From an uncultured SAR116 cluster alpha proteobacterium (lineage in GTDB: Bacteria > Pseudomonadota > Alphaproteobacteria > Puniceispirillales > Puniceispirillaceae), in contig CABYZM010000003.1 in NCBI GenBank assembly GCA_902523435.1, forward strand, positions 1 to 64,000: DNA of 64,000 bases, given 5' to 3'. The position numbers and the translations under genes were made by a program. Numbering within the stretch: the stretch's first letter is position 1; each line of letters starts with the position of its first letter. This document shows, in pieces, positions 19,869 through 28,034 of this stretch. Under the pieces are notes generated by a model. It was not told the DNA's origin. It did no database searches and saw nothing but the letters and a program-made list of their open reading frames with translations.

Positions 19869-21406
19869 CTACTTGTATTCTGACTGCCAACAAAGACCAG
19901 CCTAGTGACAATTTCAGTATGGGCGGTGCGGACAAACTGGTCAATCATCTGAACCTCTTCCAGCTGCCAGCCTGCTGCTACCAGCACAGCGATATCCCGA
20001 ACAGCTGTATGCGGATTGCATGACACCATCACGACATCTGGAACAATATCGGGAACGCTGTTTGGCGCATTTTCGTAAAGAAGTTCTGCCAGCTCAACTA
20101 AATGGGCGATCTGTGCTGTCGCTCCCTGGCGCGGTGGGTTAAGCAGGATCAAATCGAATGCCGGCTCACCTTTTGTTTTGCAGAATTCTTCTGCGCGCAC
20201 CGGGGCAACTTCTAGATCACGACTGTGGGTGCTGCAGGATGCTCCAAGCCCTGCTGCCCGTGTTGCTGCCAGAAGGCTGTCAATAGCTTTGTGGTCTGCT
20301 TCATAGCATGTCACCATGGCTCCTTTACCCAACAGGGGCAGGGTAAAGGTTCCAACCCCGCAATACAGATCCATAACCCGCAAAGGGCGGCCGGGCTGCA
20401 ACCTGTCTGTGCGGGCTGCAGATGACCGCAGAACAGCCTGTATCAATGCAGTTTCAGCTTCTGTACTGGCCTGTAAAAAACAGCCTGGTGACGGATATAG
20501 GTTATGGCCGCCGATTGCCCTTTCAAGCTGCAGAACAGCAGGGGCTTTTTCGGCTAGCAGCAGCGGGATATCGGCATCTGGTTGGCATACGCATAGACAG
20601 CAGATTGGCAAGCTGTCCAGTCCTGCCGACAGAGCCGTTAGCACCTTATCTGCCAGCGTTTCATCCGGTAGCAGCAGAATATCCGCCCCACTGCTCAGCA
20701 GATTTATCGCGATTTGTCCACTCTGTCCTGCAGGCAAATGCGGGGCGGCCCAGTCGTGAAGTTGTGTGATAAGTTGTTTTAGCTCTATCTGCAACACGCC
20801 GCAGGTTTCCAGTGGATAAATGAAATGCGAAGCACGTCCAGTAAAGCCTACAATAAAGGCCTGCGCTGTCTGGCGGTAAGACAGACGTACCCTCCGGCGT
20901 CCTGACATCTGTGTCCAGACAGGCATAACAAATGGGGGCGCCATTTTATTGGAAATTCCAAAGCCTGCCTTGTCAAAAACACGCTCCAGCTGAGCCAGTT
21001 TCCAGTTCTGATAGGCAGCTTCGTTCATATGCTGCAGGCTGCAGCCGCCACAGCCCTTAAGCCCAGCAAAAACGTCACAGACAGGTGCAGAGCGAGAGGG
21101 GCTTGGTGTTAGAAGTTCAACCAGCTCTGCTGTAAGACCTTGACCTGTGACTTGCTGGGGTTTTACTCGTACCTGCTCGCCTTCAAGACTGCCCGGCACG
21201 TAAAACGGCCAGTCCTTAGTGTCATGCCCGACTGTGTAACTCGCTGAGCCAATGCCATCACCACGGCTCCCCACGAATCTGATGGTCACATCGATTTCGG
21301 GGGCATTACGCGGCAGGCGTAAAGCTTTGGTTGGCTTCTGTTTGAGCCTCTGCCTGCTCGCTCTACGATTTTTGGGCCTGTCTTTGCTTGCATTCGCGCG
21401 TCTCAT
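19865..21406 (-). CDS. TrmA/RlmD-type RNA (uracil-C5)-methyltransferase with TRAM domain
   Basis: A cytoplasmic SAM-dependent enzyme that methylates uracil C5 in rRNA or tRNA. About 513 residues. The N-terminus is very basic (an Arg/Lys-rich tail of about 35 residues). A TRAM RNA-binding domain follows, then an iron-sulfur-type cysteine cluster (Cys in PVCDVFAGLKGCGGCSLQH). The Rossmann fold has the SAM loop MDLYCGVGTFTLPLLGKG and the catalytic motif DLILLNPPRQG, and the catalytic cysteine is in VVMVSCNPHTAVRDI. The iron-sulfur cysteines point to the RlmD/RlmCD side of the family, but the target base cannot be read. A TTG at 21424 is in frame; the ATG at 21406 is preferred. Confidence 0.9.
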   Translation of the reverse strand: MRRANASKDRPKNRRASRQRLKQKPTKALRLPRNAPEIDVTIRFVGSRGDGIGSASYTVGHDTKDWPFYVPGSLEGEQVRVKPQQVTGQGLTAELVELLTPSPSRSAPVCDVFAGLKGCGGCSLQHMNEAAYQNWKLAQLERVFDKAGFGISNKMAPPFVMPVWTQMSGRRRVRLSYRQTAQAFIVGFTGRASHFIYPLETCGVLQIELKQLITQLHDWAAPHLPAGQSGQIAINLLSSGADILLLPDETLADKVLTALSAGLDSLPICCLCVCQPDADIPLLLAEKAPAVLQLERAIGGHNLYPSPGCFLQASTEAETALIQAVLRSSAARTDRLQPGRPLRVMDLYCGVGTFTLPLLGKGAMVTCYEADHKAIDSLLAATRAAGLGASCSTHSRDLEVAPVRAEEFCKTKGEPAFDLILLNPPRQGATAQIAHLVELAELLYENAPNSVPDIVPDVVMVSCNPHTAVRDIAVLVAAGWQLEEVQMIDQFVRTAHTEIVTRLVFVGSQNTSR

Positions 21407-21534
21407 AATCTGGCCTGTTATCAACTTACAAGGACTTTTTCCTGCTATTCATCTTATCTAAATATGTGCAGGCTGTGACCTCGTAAGTAGCTTTCTGTGA
21501 ATGCCAAGCAGCTGGCCATGCTTCCAAAAAAGCC

Positions 21535-22557
21535 CTAATAGGCCCGTTTTCCTGCAAATAGGGCGGCCTCATGCAATGCAGTTTTCACAGGCCCATTTGG
21601 CATCACAGATAGGGCTTGAATGGCGCATTCTGTCTCGGCGCGGGCGTAAGACAGAGCATTCTCAATCGCATTATGACGCCCCAATATTGCGCGGGCTTTA
21701 TCAAGATCCCCGTTTTGAATAATGTTGTCTCCCAATGTGCGTTTCCAAAAAGCCCGCTGGACGTCATCAGCCTCTTGCCAGGCCAGAATGACAGGCAGGG
21801 TAATTTTGCCTTCGTGGAAATCATCGCCGCCATTCTTTCCCAAATAGGCAGGGTCAGACTCATAATCGAGCGCGTCATCACAAATCTGAAAGGCCATACC
21901 CAAATGCAGTCCATAGTGATGCATAGCTGAGGAAAGGACCTCGTCCGCGCCGCCAACTCGCGCGCCAGATTCTGCAGCCGCGGAAAATAAAGTCGCTGTC
22001 TTGTGAGTTATCATAGAAAAGTAATCATCTAGGCTACTGTCAGGCGAGCCAGCCATGGTCATCTGTTTTACTTCGCCCTCAGTAATACGCGCAGAGGCAG
22101 AGGATAATAGACCGAGAACGGCCAGGTCATTTGTTTCTACCATAAGCTCAAACGCGCGGGCAAAAAGAAAGTCGCCAACTAGAACAGACGCTTCATTACC
22201 CCACAGCGCGTTGGCTGTGTCGCGGCCACGTCGTCGGTCTGATTTGTCGATAACATCATCATGCAGCAGAGTGGCGCTGTGGATAAATTCAACCGCAGCT
22301 GCAAGCTGAAGAACAGAGGCTGGCGGGCTTTGGCCTTTACTAGCCGCCAATGCGCTGACCACGCATAACATGGGCCGCATCCGTTTGCCCCCGGCTGCGA
22401 TAAGGTGACTTGCTAGTTCAGGGATAAGAGGAACATCTGAGGCCATTCGGGCCAGGATTATATCGTTTATCTGCGCCATTGACGGTGCGCAGAGGGTCAG
22501 CAGTTTGTCCAGCGACGCACGGGGTGGCTGTTCAGTTTTTCGTTTGGCTAGGTTCAT
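21535..22557 (-). CDS. ispB: Polyprenyl (octaprenyl) diphosphate synthase
   Basis: A trans-isoprenyl diphosphate synthase that builds the side chain of ubiquinone by head-to-tail condensation of isopentenyl diphosphate. About 340 residues from the chosen start. The first aspartate-rich motif is in LLHDDVIDKSDRRRG and the second in ICDDALDYESD. The allylic-substrate basic patch is in GGKRMRPML, and GSPDSSLDDYF and HKTATLFSAA are family segments. Upstream in-frame starts exist: ATG at 22587, directly against AAGGG, and TTG at 22656. The ATG at 22557 fits family length best but has no clear Shine-Dalgarno sequence, so the start is uncertain. It is divergent from the DUF2007-trmN6 run, an arrangement typical of alphaproteobacteria. 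Confidence 0.93.
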   Translation of the reverse strand: MNLAKRKTEQPPRASLDKLLTLCAPSMAQINDIILARMASDVPLIPELASHLIAAGGKRMRPMLCVVSALAASKGQSPPASVLQLAAAVEFIHSATLLHDDVIDKSDRRRGRDTANALWGNEASVLVGDFLFARAFELMVETNDLAVLGLLSSASARITEGEVKQMTMAGSPDSSLDDYFSMITHKTATLFSAAAESGARVGGADEVLSSAMHHYGLHLGMAFQICDDALDYESDPAYLGKNGGDDFHEGKITLPVILAWQEADDVQRAFWKRTLGDNIIQNGDLDKARAILGRHNAIENALSYARAETECAIQALSVMPNGPVKTALHEAALFAGKRAY

Positions 22558-22708
22558 ATCAAATCGATAAAAATATCCAATAGACATCCCTTCTAAAACT
22601 AGATCGTTTTTTAACTTTGTTGTTGATAGGCTGATTAACACAGCTTGTGCAAGCAAAAACAGATTTCTCTTTCAGTTCTTGGAAAAACGGTGTTTATATC
22701 AGATAATC

Positions 22709-22930
22709 ATGGCTATGGAATGTCTTGTAAAAACAACTGACCCGGTCCGCCTAACCCTTTTGCAGTCTTTATTGTCTGATGCGCAGATACCGTATCAGAT
22801 TTTTGACCAGCATATTTCTTCACTGGAAGCAGGAATAGGTGTCTTCCCGCAGCGAATTATGGTGAGGACAGGCTGGTTGAGGCCTTCCCGTAACCTTTTA
22901 GCTGATAAAGGCCAGCTCTACGATGACTGA
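22709..22930 (+). CDS. DUF2007 domain protein
   Basis: A 73-residue protein with the DUF2007 pattern. The N-terminus MECLVKTTDPVRLTLLQSLL describes an opening strand and helix, followed by AQIPYQIFDQHISSLEAGIG and the arginine-containing strand FPQRIMV. The family has a small ferredoxin-like fold and is sometimes called a putative signal-transducing protein; no function is proven. The start could be ATG 22709 or ATG 22715. The gene is the first of a tight plus-strand run and overlaps the next gene, the trmN6-like methyltransferase, by 8 bp, so it is co-translated with it. This DUF2007-methyltransferase linkage recurs in alphaproteobacteria. Confidence 0.85.
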   Translation: MAMECLVKTTDPVRLTLLQSLLSDAQIPYQIFDQHISSLEAGIGVFPQRIMVRTGWLRPSRNLLADKGQLYDD

Positions 22931-23741
22931 TGCGATTGCCGCAGCGCTGGTGACCACAGATGACAGTCTTTTATCTGGTAAGGTGCTTTTGCGCCAGCCG
23001 CGTGATGGCTACCGTGTGGGTACAGATGCAGTCATGCTAGCGGCCAGTATTAATGCAGGAGTGGTGTCCAAAGAACAAACCAGCAGACATGCAGAGCAGC
23101 GCAAACGCCTGTTGGATATGGGGGCAGGCGTTGGCGGCATATCACTGGCGATCTGTCAGCGGTGCGCAGATGTGCATATCACAGCAGTTGAAAAGGACCA
23201 GGCTAGCTTTGATTTGCTGAGTTATAATATTTCAGTGAATGACCAGACAGCGGTTATACGCCCTCATCTAGGCAATGTGCTGGCGCTACCCCCGGTGTTG
23301 CGAGGTTCGTTTGACCATGTGTTTGCCAATCCGCCGTTTCACCACGGCACAGACTTGCCTTCCAGTTCGCGCCGCCGGCGCGAGGCACATTATGCTGATG
23401 AAGCGGCGCTGTCTGACTGGATTGCTTCTGCCTTATGGGCTGTAAAATCAAAAGGCAGGGTCAGCTTTATCGTCCGCGCTGACCGGACAGATCAAGTGAT
23501 TCGGCGCTTGAGTGATGGCGGTGCCGGCGAGGTTTTATTGTACCCACTATGGTCTTATCGCAGCAGCCCAGCTATACGAATGATCATTACGGCCCGTGCA
23601 GGCGTAAAGGGGGCGATGGCGATGCTGCCTGGCTTAGTACTGCATCATCCCAGCGGGGCTTTGACGCCAGAAGCCCGCCGAGTTATGAAGGGGGAAGGGT
23701 TGCTGTTGCGCCATCCTGCAACAACACACCTAGAGGCCTAG
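22923..23741 (+). CDS. TrmN6-like tRNA adenine N6-methyltransferase
   Basis: A 272-residue class I SAM-dependent methyltransferase. The SAM-binding loop is LLDMGAGVGGISLAICQR, and an acidic residue ending strand 2 is in ITAVEKDQ. The catalytic motif of amino-N6 methylases, NPPF, is in HVFANPPFHHG. E. coli TrmN (YfiC) uses this motif to make m6A37 in tRNA-Val. The N-terminal LLRQPRDGYRVGTDAVMLAASI is the family entry signature with the RxGTDAvLLa pattern. The gene overlaps DUF2007 by 8 bp and is followed 1 bp later by the S49 peptidase gene, so the three form one transcription unit. The target tRNA is inferred from the family. Confidence 0.88.
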   Translation: MTDAIAAALVTTDDSLLSGKVLLRQPRDGYRVGTDAVMLAASINAGVVSKEQTSRHAEQRKRLLDMGAGVGGISLAICQRCADVHITAVEKDQASFDLLSYNISVNDQTAVIRPHLGNVLALPPVLRGSFDHVFANPPFHHGTDLPSSSRRRREAHYADEAALSDWIASALWAVKSKGRVSFIVRADRTDQVIRRLSDGGAGEVLLYPLWSYRSSPAIRMIITARAGVKGAMAMLPGLVLHHPSGALTPEARRVMKGEGLLLRHPATTHLEA

Positions 23742-23742
23742 A

Positions 23743-24612
23743 ATGAGACTTGCCCGAATAGGAAACGAGATGAAGTCATTTTTGCAGAAACTGATGTTCT
23801 GGAAGTCGAGCGTGCCGCGTGTTGCCCTAGTCCGGCTGACAGGGATTATCGCAGCTGGAAGCAGTCCGCTTAAACGCGGCCTAAATCTGGACATTATTGA
23901 TCCTGTATTGAAAAAAGCGTTTGGCATGCGCCGGATCAAAGCGGTGATTTTAGTGATTAACTCGCCTGGTGGCTCGCCTGTACAATCAGCACTTATCGGC
24001 GCACGCATCCGTCAATTGGCCAAAAAACATGATGTGCCTGTGCTGGCCTTTTGTGAAGATGTGGCCGCATCTGGTGGCTATTGGCTGGCTACGGCTGCGG
24101 ATGAGATTTTTGCAAATAATGCCTCTATCATTGGTTCTATCGGAGTGATCTCTGCTGGATTTGGCTTCCCGCAAGCACTTGAAAAGCTGGGTGTTGAACG
24201 GCGCGTTTACACTTCGGGTAAGTCAAAATCAATGCTAGATCCGTTTCGGCCTGAAAAAGAAGAGGATGTGCAATATTTGCAAACGTTGCAGTCTGACATA
24301 CACCAGACCTTCATTGACCAGGTCAAGACTCGGCGTGGAGGCCGTCTGAATGCAACTGAGGATGAGCTTTACAGCGGCCAGTTTTGGACAGGGGTAAAAG
24401 CGCATGAACTTGGTCTTGTGGATGGTCTGGGCACCATGCATGATATGCTGACTGACCGTTTTGGTGACGAGCTGGAGATTGTGGCTGTTCAGCCAAAACG
24501 CCAGTTTTTCTCTTTTTTGGGTCCAGCAGGTGAAGCTGTCGGGAGGGCGGGCGCAGACCAACTGGTTGCTCATTTAGAAGAGCGCAACTACTGGCAGCGG
24601 TACGGTCTGTAG
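23743..24612 (+). CDS. S49 family signal-peptide-peptidase-like protease (SppA/SohB type)
   Basis: A 289-residue serine protease of the ClpP/crotonase fold. The nucleophile serine is in CEDVAASGGYWLATAADE and the general-base lysine in YTSGKSKSMLDPFRP, the Ser-Lys pair used by SppA-type peptidases. The substrate loop VINSPGGSPVQSALIG is also present. It is the short, single-domain form. The N-terminus has only a weakly hydrophobic segment, so the membrane anchor typical of SppA is not obvious; it may act at the cytoplasmic face. A second ATG at 23773 has AGGA at good spacing and would give a 279-residue product. The gene is the third of the DUF2007-trmN6-S49 run, preceding glyQ. Confidence 0.9.
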   Translation: MRLARIGNEMKSFLQKLMFWKSSVPRVALVRLTGIIAAGSSPLKRGLNLDIIDPVLKKAFGMRRIKAVILVINSPGGSPVQSALIGARIRQLAKKHDVPVLAFCEDVAASGGYWLATAADEIFANNASIIGSIGVISAGFGFPQALEKLGVERRVYTSGKSKSMLDPFRPEKEEDVQYLQTLQSDIHQTFIDQVKTRRGGRLNATEDELYSGQFWTGVKAHELGLVDGLGTMHDMLTDRFGDELEIVAVQPKRQFFSFLGPAGEAVGRAGADQLVAHLEERNYWQRYGL

Positions 24613-24654
24613 CCAGATGCGGGTGCATAGGTCACAATAAAAGGGTTCTGCGAT

Positions 24655-24876
24655 ATGTTTTCTGGTCCGAAATTACTGCTTTTGTTTGCTGTTTTATGGC
24701 TGGTCTGGTTGATTTGCCGCCTGATTGATAGACGTAATCGGAAATTGAATGCTGGTCAGGATAAGACAGCAGAAAAAAAGGCTGACTTATTTGTTGAGCT
24801 TACAGAATGTGAAGGATGTGGAGCCTATGTCACAGCGGCAGGGTGCGACAATTCTGACTGCCCTGTGAACAGTTGA
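24655..24876 (+). CDS. Small single-pass membrane protein with a cysteine knuckle
   Basis: A 73-residue protein I do not recognise as a named gene. Residues about 6-22 (LLLLFAVLWLVWLICRL) form one transmembrane helix. A positively charged segment (RRNRKLNAG) suggests the C-terminus faces the cytoplasm. The tail has four cysteines in two pairs, CEGCGAYV and CDNSDC, a plausible zinc site. The layout resembles short PP0621-type proteins seen beside other genes in proteobacteria. The start ATG follows GGGTTCTGCGAT with no strong Shine-Dalgarno sequence. It stands between the S49 peptidase and glyQ on the same strand and is probably co-transcribed with one of them. Confidence 0.75.
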   Translation: MFSGPKLLLLFAVLWLVWLICRLIDRRNRKLNAGQDKTAEKKADLFVELTECEGCGAYVTAAGCDNSDCPVNS

Positions 24877-24957
24877 TTTTTATTTGGAGACTCTCTACTG
24901 TCCCGCTCATGATTGCGCCACGGCGTTCCTTATGAATGTTAAGCTTATCTGCAACTG

Positions 24958-25851
24958 ATGAAAACTGATTTTCAATCGATCATTCTTAATCTGCAAAGCT
25001 ATTGGGCGGCGAGGGGCTGTGTGATACTCCAGCCTTATGACATGGAAGTTGGAGCAGGCACATTCCATCCCGCAACAACCTTGCGTTCGTTGGGTCCAGA
25101 CAAGGTCTGGAAGACAGCCTATGTGCAACCATCGCGGCGGCCGACAGATGGCCGTTATGGTGAAAATCCAAATCGTCTTCAGCATTATTATCAGTTCCAG
25201 ACCATCATAAAACCGTCTCCGCCCGATAGCCAACAACTCTATCTCGGGTCATTGGAAGCAATCGGTTTAGATGTAAACGCACATGATATCCGCTTTGTTG
25301 AAGATGATTGGGAATCTCCAACTCTGGGTGCATGGGGACTGGGCTGGGAAGTCTGGTGTGATGGGATGGAAATTTCACAATTCACGTACTTTCAACAGGT
25401 TGGCGGGCTGGAATGTAACCCAGTGCCGCTGGAACTGACCTATGGACTGGAACGTTTGGCGATGTTTATTCAGGGCGTGGAAAATGTCTATGATCTGGAC
25501 TGGGATGGCATACCATCAGCTGAGGGTGGGAAGAGTTACGGTGATATTTTTCACCGCGCCGAAGTTGAATTTTCAGCCTTCAATTTTGAAATTGCGAGCA
25601 CAGATGTCCTGTTCCAGCATTTTAAGGATGCGGAAGCTGAATGCGCTGCGCTACTGAATTGCCAGCTGGCGCTACCTGCCTATGACCAGTGCATGAAGGC
25701 AAGCCATTTGTTTAATTTGCTTGATGCCAGAGGCGTGATCTCGGTCAGTGAACGTCAGGCTTATATCGGACGGGTCCGGACACTTGCTAAGGGCTGTTGT
25801 GAGACATGGGTCAGCAAAGCTGAGGCCAGCGAGCAGGATGAAACTGAATGA
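24958..25851 (+). CDS. glyQ: Glycyl-tRNA synthetase alpha subunit
   Basis: GlyQ is the catalytic subunit of the bacterial alpha2-beta2 glycyl-tRNA synthetase, which charges tRNA-Gly. The 297-residue product matches the family along its whole length. It opens with [19 protein letters not shown], then the class II signature blocks [16 protein letters not shown] and [19 protein letters not shown], and motif 3-like [20 protein letters not shown]. The start is an ATG directly after a TG-rich stretch with little Shine-Dalgarno sequence. The stop overlaps the glyS start by 4 bp (ATGA), ensuring equal production of the two subunits. Downstream ppdK follows, a common alphaproteobacterial order. Confidence 0.98.
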   Translation: MKTDFQSIILNLQSYWAARGCVILQPYDMEVGAGTFHPATTLRSLGPDKVWKTAYVQPSRRPTDGRYGENPNRLQHYYQFQTIIKPSPPDSQQLYLGSLEAIGLDVNAHDIRFVEDDWESPTLGAWGLGWEVWCDGMEISQFTYFQQVGGLECNPVPLELTYGLERLAMFIQGVENVYDLDWDGIPSAEGGKSYGDIFHRAEVEFSAFNFEIASTDVLFQHFKDAEAECAALLNCQLALPAYDQCMKASHLFNLLDARGVISVSERQAYIGRVRTLAKGCCETWVSKAEASEQDETE

Positions 25852-27959
25852 GTGTGTTGTTTGTCGAAATAGGCTGTGAGGAGATCCCGGCACGGCTACA
25901 AGTAAAAGCCGTTGCTGATCTGTGTGATAGTTTATGTGGCCGGCTAATAGCATTGGGCTTTACAGCAGAGCAGGGGCGCATGGCTGTCAGTCCGCGTCAT
26001 ATGGCTGTTGAGATTACTGGCCTTGAAACGGCTCTGCCTGATATGCAGAAGGACAGGCGGGGCCCGCGCACAGATGCTCCGGATAAGGCGATTGATGGCT
26101 TTTGTCAATCGACAGGCGTCAGCCGAGAACAGCTTGTCAAGCGCGAGACGGAAAAAGGAGACTTTTATTTTGCAGTGATGCAGCAGCAAGGCGCAGTGTT
26201 AGCGGAATGTCTACAGACTGTGATTTCTGAGACTGTATGCAATTTTCCTTGGCCGAAAAGCCAACGCTGGGCAGAGACAAGCCTGACTTGGGTGCGCCCG
26301 CTTCATTCGGTGAATGTGCTTGTGGATGGTCGGCCCATTGCTGGCTGGATTGACCTTGGGGGCGCAAAGCGCATTGACTTCGGTATGACAGCCATGGGTC
26401 ATCCCTTTTATCCTGCCGATCCAGTCAGCCTGTCTGATTTTGACAGCTATGTTGCAGCGATGAAAGATGTTCACGTGCTGGTTGATCATCAAGATCGAAA
26501 AACTCGTATTGCGGACCAGCTTGAAAACGTAGCTTCCACAAAGCAGTTGCAGCCAGTTGCCGATGACAACCTTCTAGACGAGGTCACCGGTCTTGTTGAA
26601 TGGCCGAATGTTATAATGGGCCAAATTGAGACAGACTTTATGAGTCTGCCGCCTGAAGTTTTGGTAACATCCATGCGGGTGCATCAGAAATTTTTTGCAC
26701 TCTCACAAAAAGGGGCAACCAAAAAGCTGGCACCTTTTTTTATGACCGTAACAAATCGGCGTTCAGATCTTGTAAATGACAAGTTAATTGCTGCGGGCAA
26801 TGAGCGAGTTTTGCGCGCACGTCTGGCAGACGCCAAATTTTTTTATGAGCAGGACAAACAAACACCTCTGGACAGTCTAGCGGAAAAGCTTGAGGTTATT
26901 ACTTTTTATGAGGGGTTAGGCAGCGTTGCTGACAAAGCCGAACGGATGGCATCTCTTGCTGAGGACATTGCAAACTATCTTGATGCAGCTGACCCAGATA
27001 CAGCGCGCCGTGCCGCACTATTGGCCAAGGTTGACCTGGCCTCACAAATGGTAAGTGAATTTCCTGAATTGCAGGGCATAATGGGCGGTTATTACGCCAC
27101 TGCTGCAGGTGAGGCAGCTGATGTGGCAGAAGCTATGTCGCAGCATTATCGACCGCAAGGCCCGTCTGATGAGATTCCTGCTAGCCTGTATGGGCGGATT
27201 GTAGCATTAGCAGATAAGATTGACACGTTAACCGGCTTTTTTGGCATCGGGGCCAAGCCAACAGGTTCACGTGATCCATTCGCCCTACGGCGAGCTGCTT
27301 TGGGTGTTCTGCGCATTATTGACGAAGGTAATCTTGATCTGTCTATTGATGCATTGCTGGCTGATGCTACTGCACTCCACATATCTGCTGGGCACAGGGT
27401 CGACGCCCATAGTAAAGATGCAGCAGATCACCATGCTGACCTGTCCGAATTCATTCTAGACCGCTTGCGAGTCAGTTTACGGGAGTCTGGAATTAAACAT
27501 GACGTGGTGGCAGCAGTGCTTGCTATGGCTCCAGAGGGTGCCGTTGGAAATGTCCGCTTGTGGCGGCGGCTAGCTACAGCATTAGACAGTTTTTTGTCTT
27601 CAGATGACGGCAGATTACTTGCTGGTGGCTGGCGACGTGTGTCTTCATTGTTGGTCGCAGAAGAGAAGAAAACAACAAATTTGTCTTTGCGGGTAGATGA
27701 AGACTTGTTTGTTGATCAGACAGAAACAGACTTGTATAAGGCGGTTAAGCTGTTGCCCAACAGTGGTGGCCAAGATGAACCAGCCATTTTGTCTGCCATG
27801 CAGGGTCTAGCATCGCTATCCGGGCCAATAGACCGGTTTTTTGATGCGGTTGTTGTAAATGCAGATAAGGATACTGTTCGGTCAAACCGGTTGGCCCTGT
27901 TGGCAGCTGTGCGGTCCAAGATGCTGGTAATTGCAGATTTCAGCCAGCTTGAGGGTTGA
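25848..27959 (+). CDS. glyS: Glycyl-tRNA synthetase beta subunit
   Basis: GlyS is the tRNA-binding subunit that pairs with GlyQ. The 703-residue product has the family's N-terminal start [14 protein letters not shown], then [17 protein letters not shown] and [15 protein letters not shown] central HD-like region contains [18 protein letters not shown], and a C-terminal anticodon-binding domain includes [22 protein letters not shown]. Length is normal. The start overlaps the glyQ stop by 4 bp. The 75-bp gap to the ppdK start holds no obvious terminator, so glyQ-glyS-ppdK may be one transcript. Confidence 0.98.
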   Translation: MSVLFVEIGCEEIPARLQVKAVADLCDSLCGRLIALGFTAEQGRMAVSPRHMAVEITGLETALPDMQKDRRGPRTDAPDKAIDGFCQSTGVSREQLVKRETEKGDFYFAVMQQQGAVLAECLQTVISETVCNFPWPKSQRWAETSLTWVRPLHSVNVLVDGRPIAGWIDLGGAKRIDFGMTAMGHPFYPADPVSLSDFDSYVAAMKDVHVLVDHQDRKTRIADQLENVASTKQLQPVADDNLLDEVTGLVEWPNVIMGQIETDFMSLPPEVLVTSMRVHQKFFALSQKGATKKLAPFFMTVTNRRSDLVNDKLIAAGNERVLRARLADAKFFYEQDKQTPLDSLAEKLEVITFYEGLGSVADKAERMASLAEDIANYLDAADPDTARRAALLAKVDLASQMVSEFPELQGIMGGYYATAAGEAADVAEAMSQHYRPQGPSDEIPASLYGRIVALADKIDTLTGFFGIGAKPTGSRDPFALRRAALGVLRIIDEGNLDLSIDALLADATALHISAGHRVDAHSKDAADHHADLSEFILDRLRVSLRESGIKHDVVAAVLAMAPEGAVGNVRLWRRLATALDSFLSSDDGRLLAGGWRRVSSLLVAEEKKTTNLSLRVDEDLFVDQTETDLYKAVKLLPNSGGQDEPAILSAMQGLASLSGPIDRFFDAVVVNADKDTVRSNRLALLAAVRSKMLVIADFSQLEG

Positions 27960-28034
27960 ATATATAGGAAGCCTACAGGCAGATGCGGGTTTTTGTTAAT
28001 AGTTGTAAACGCTGAAAGGGCGGGGACAAAAATA

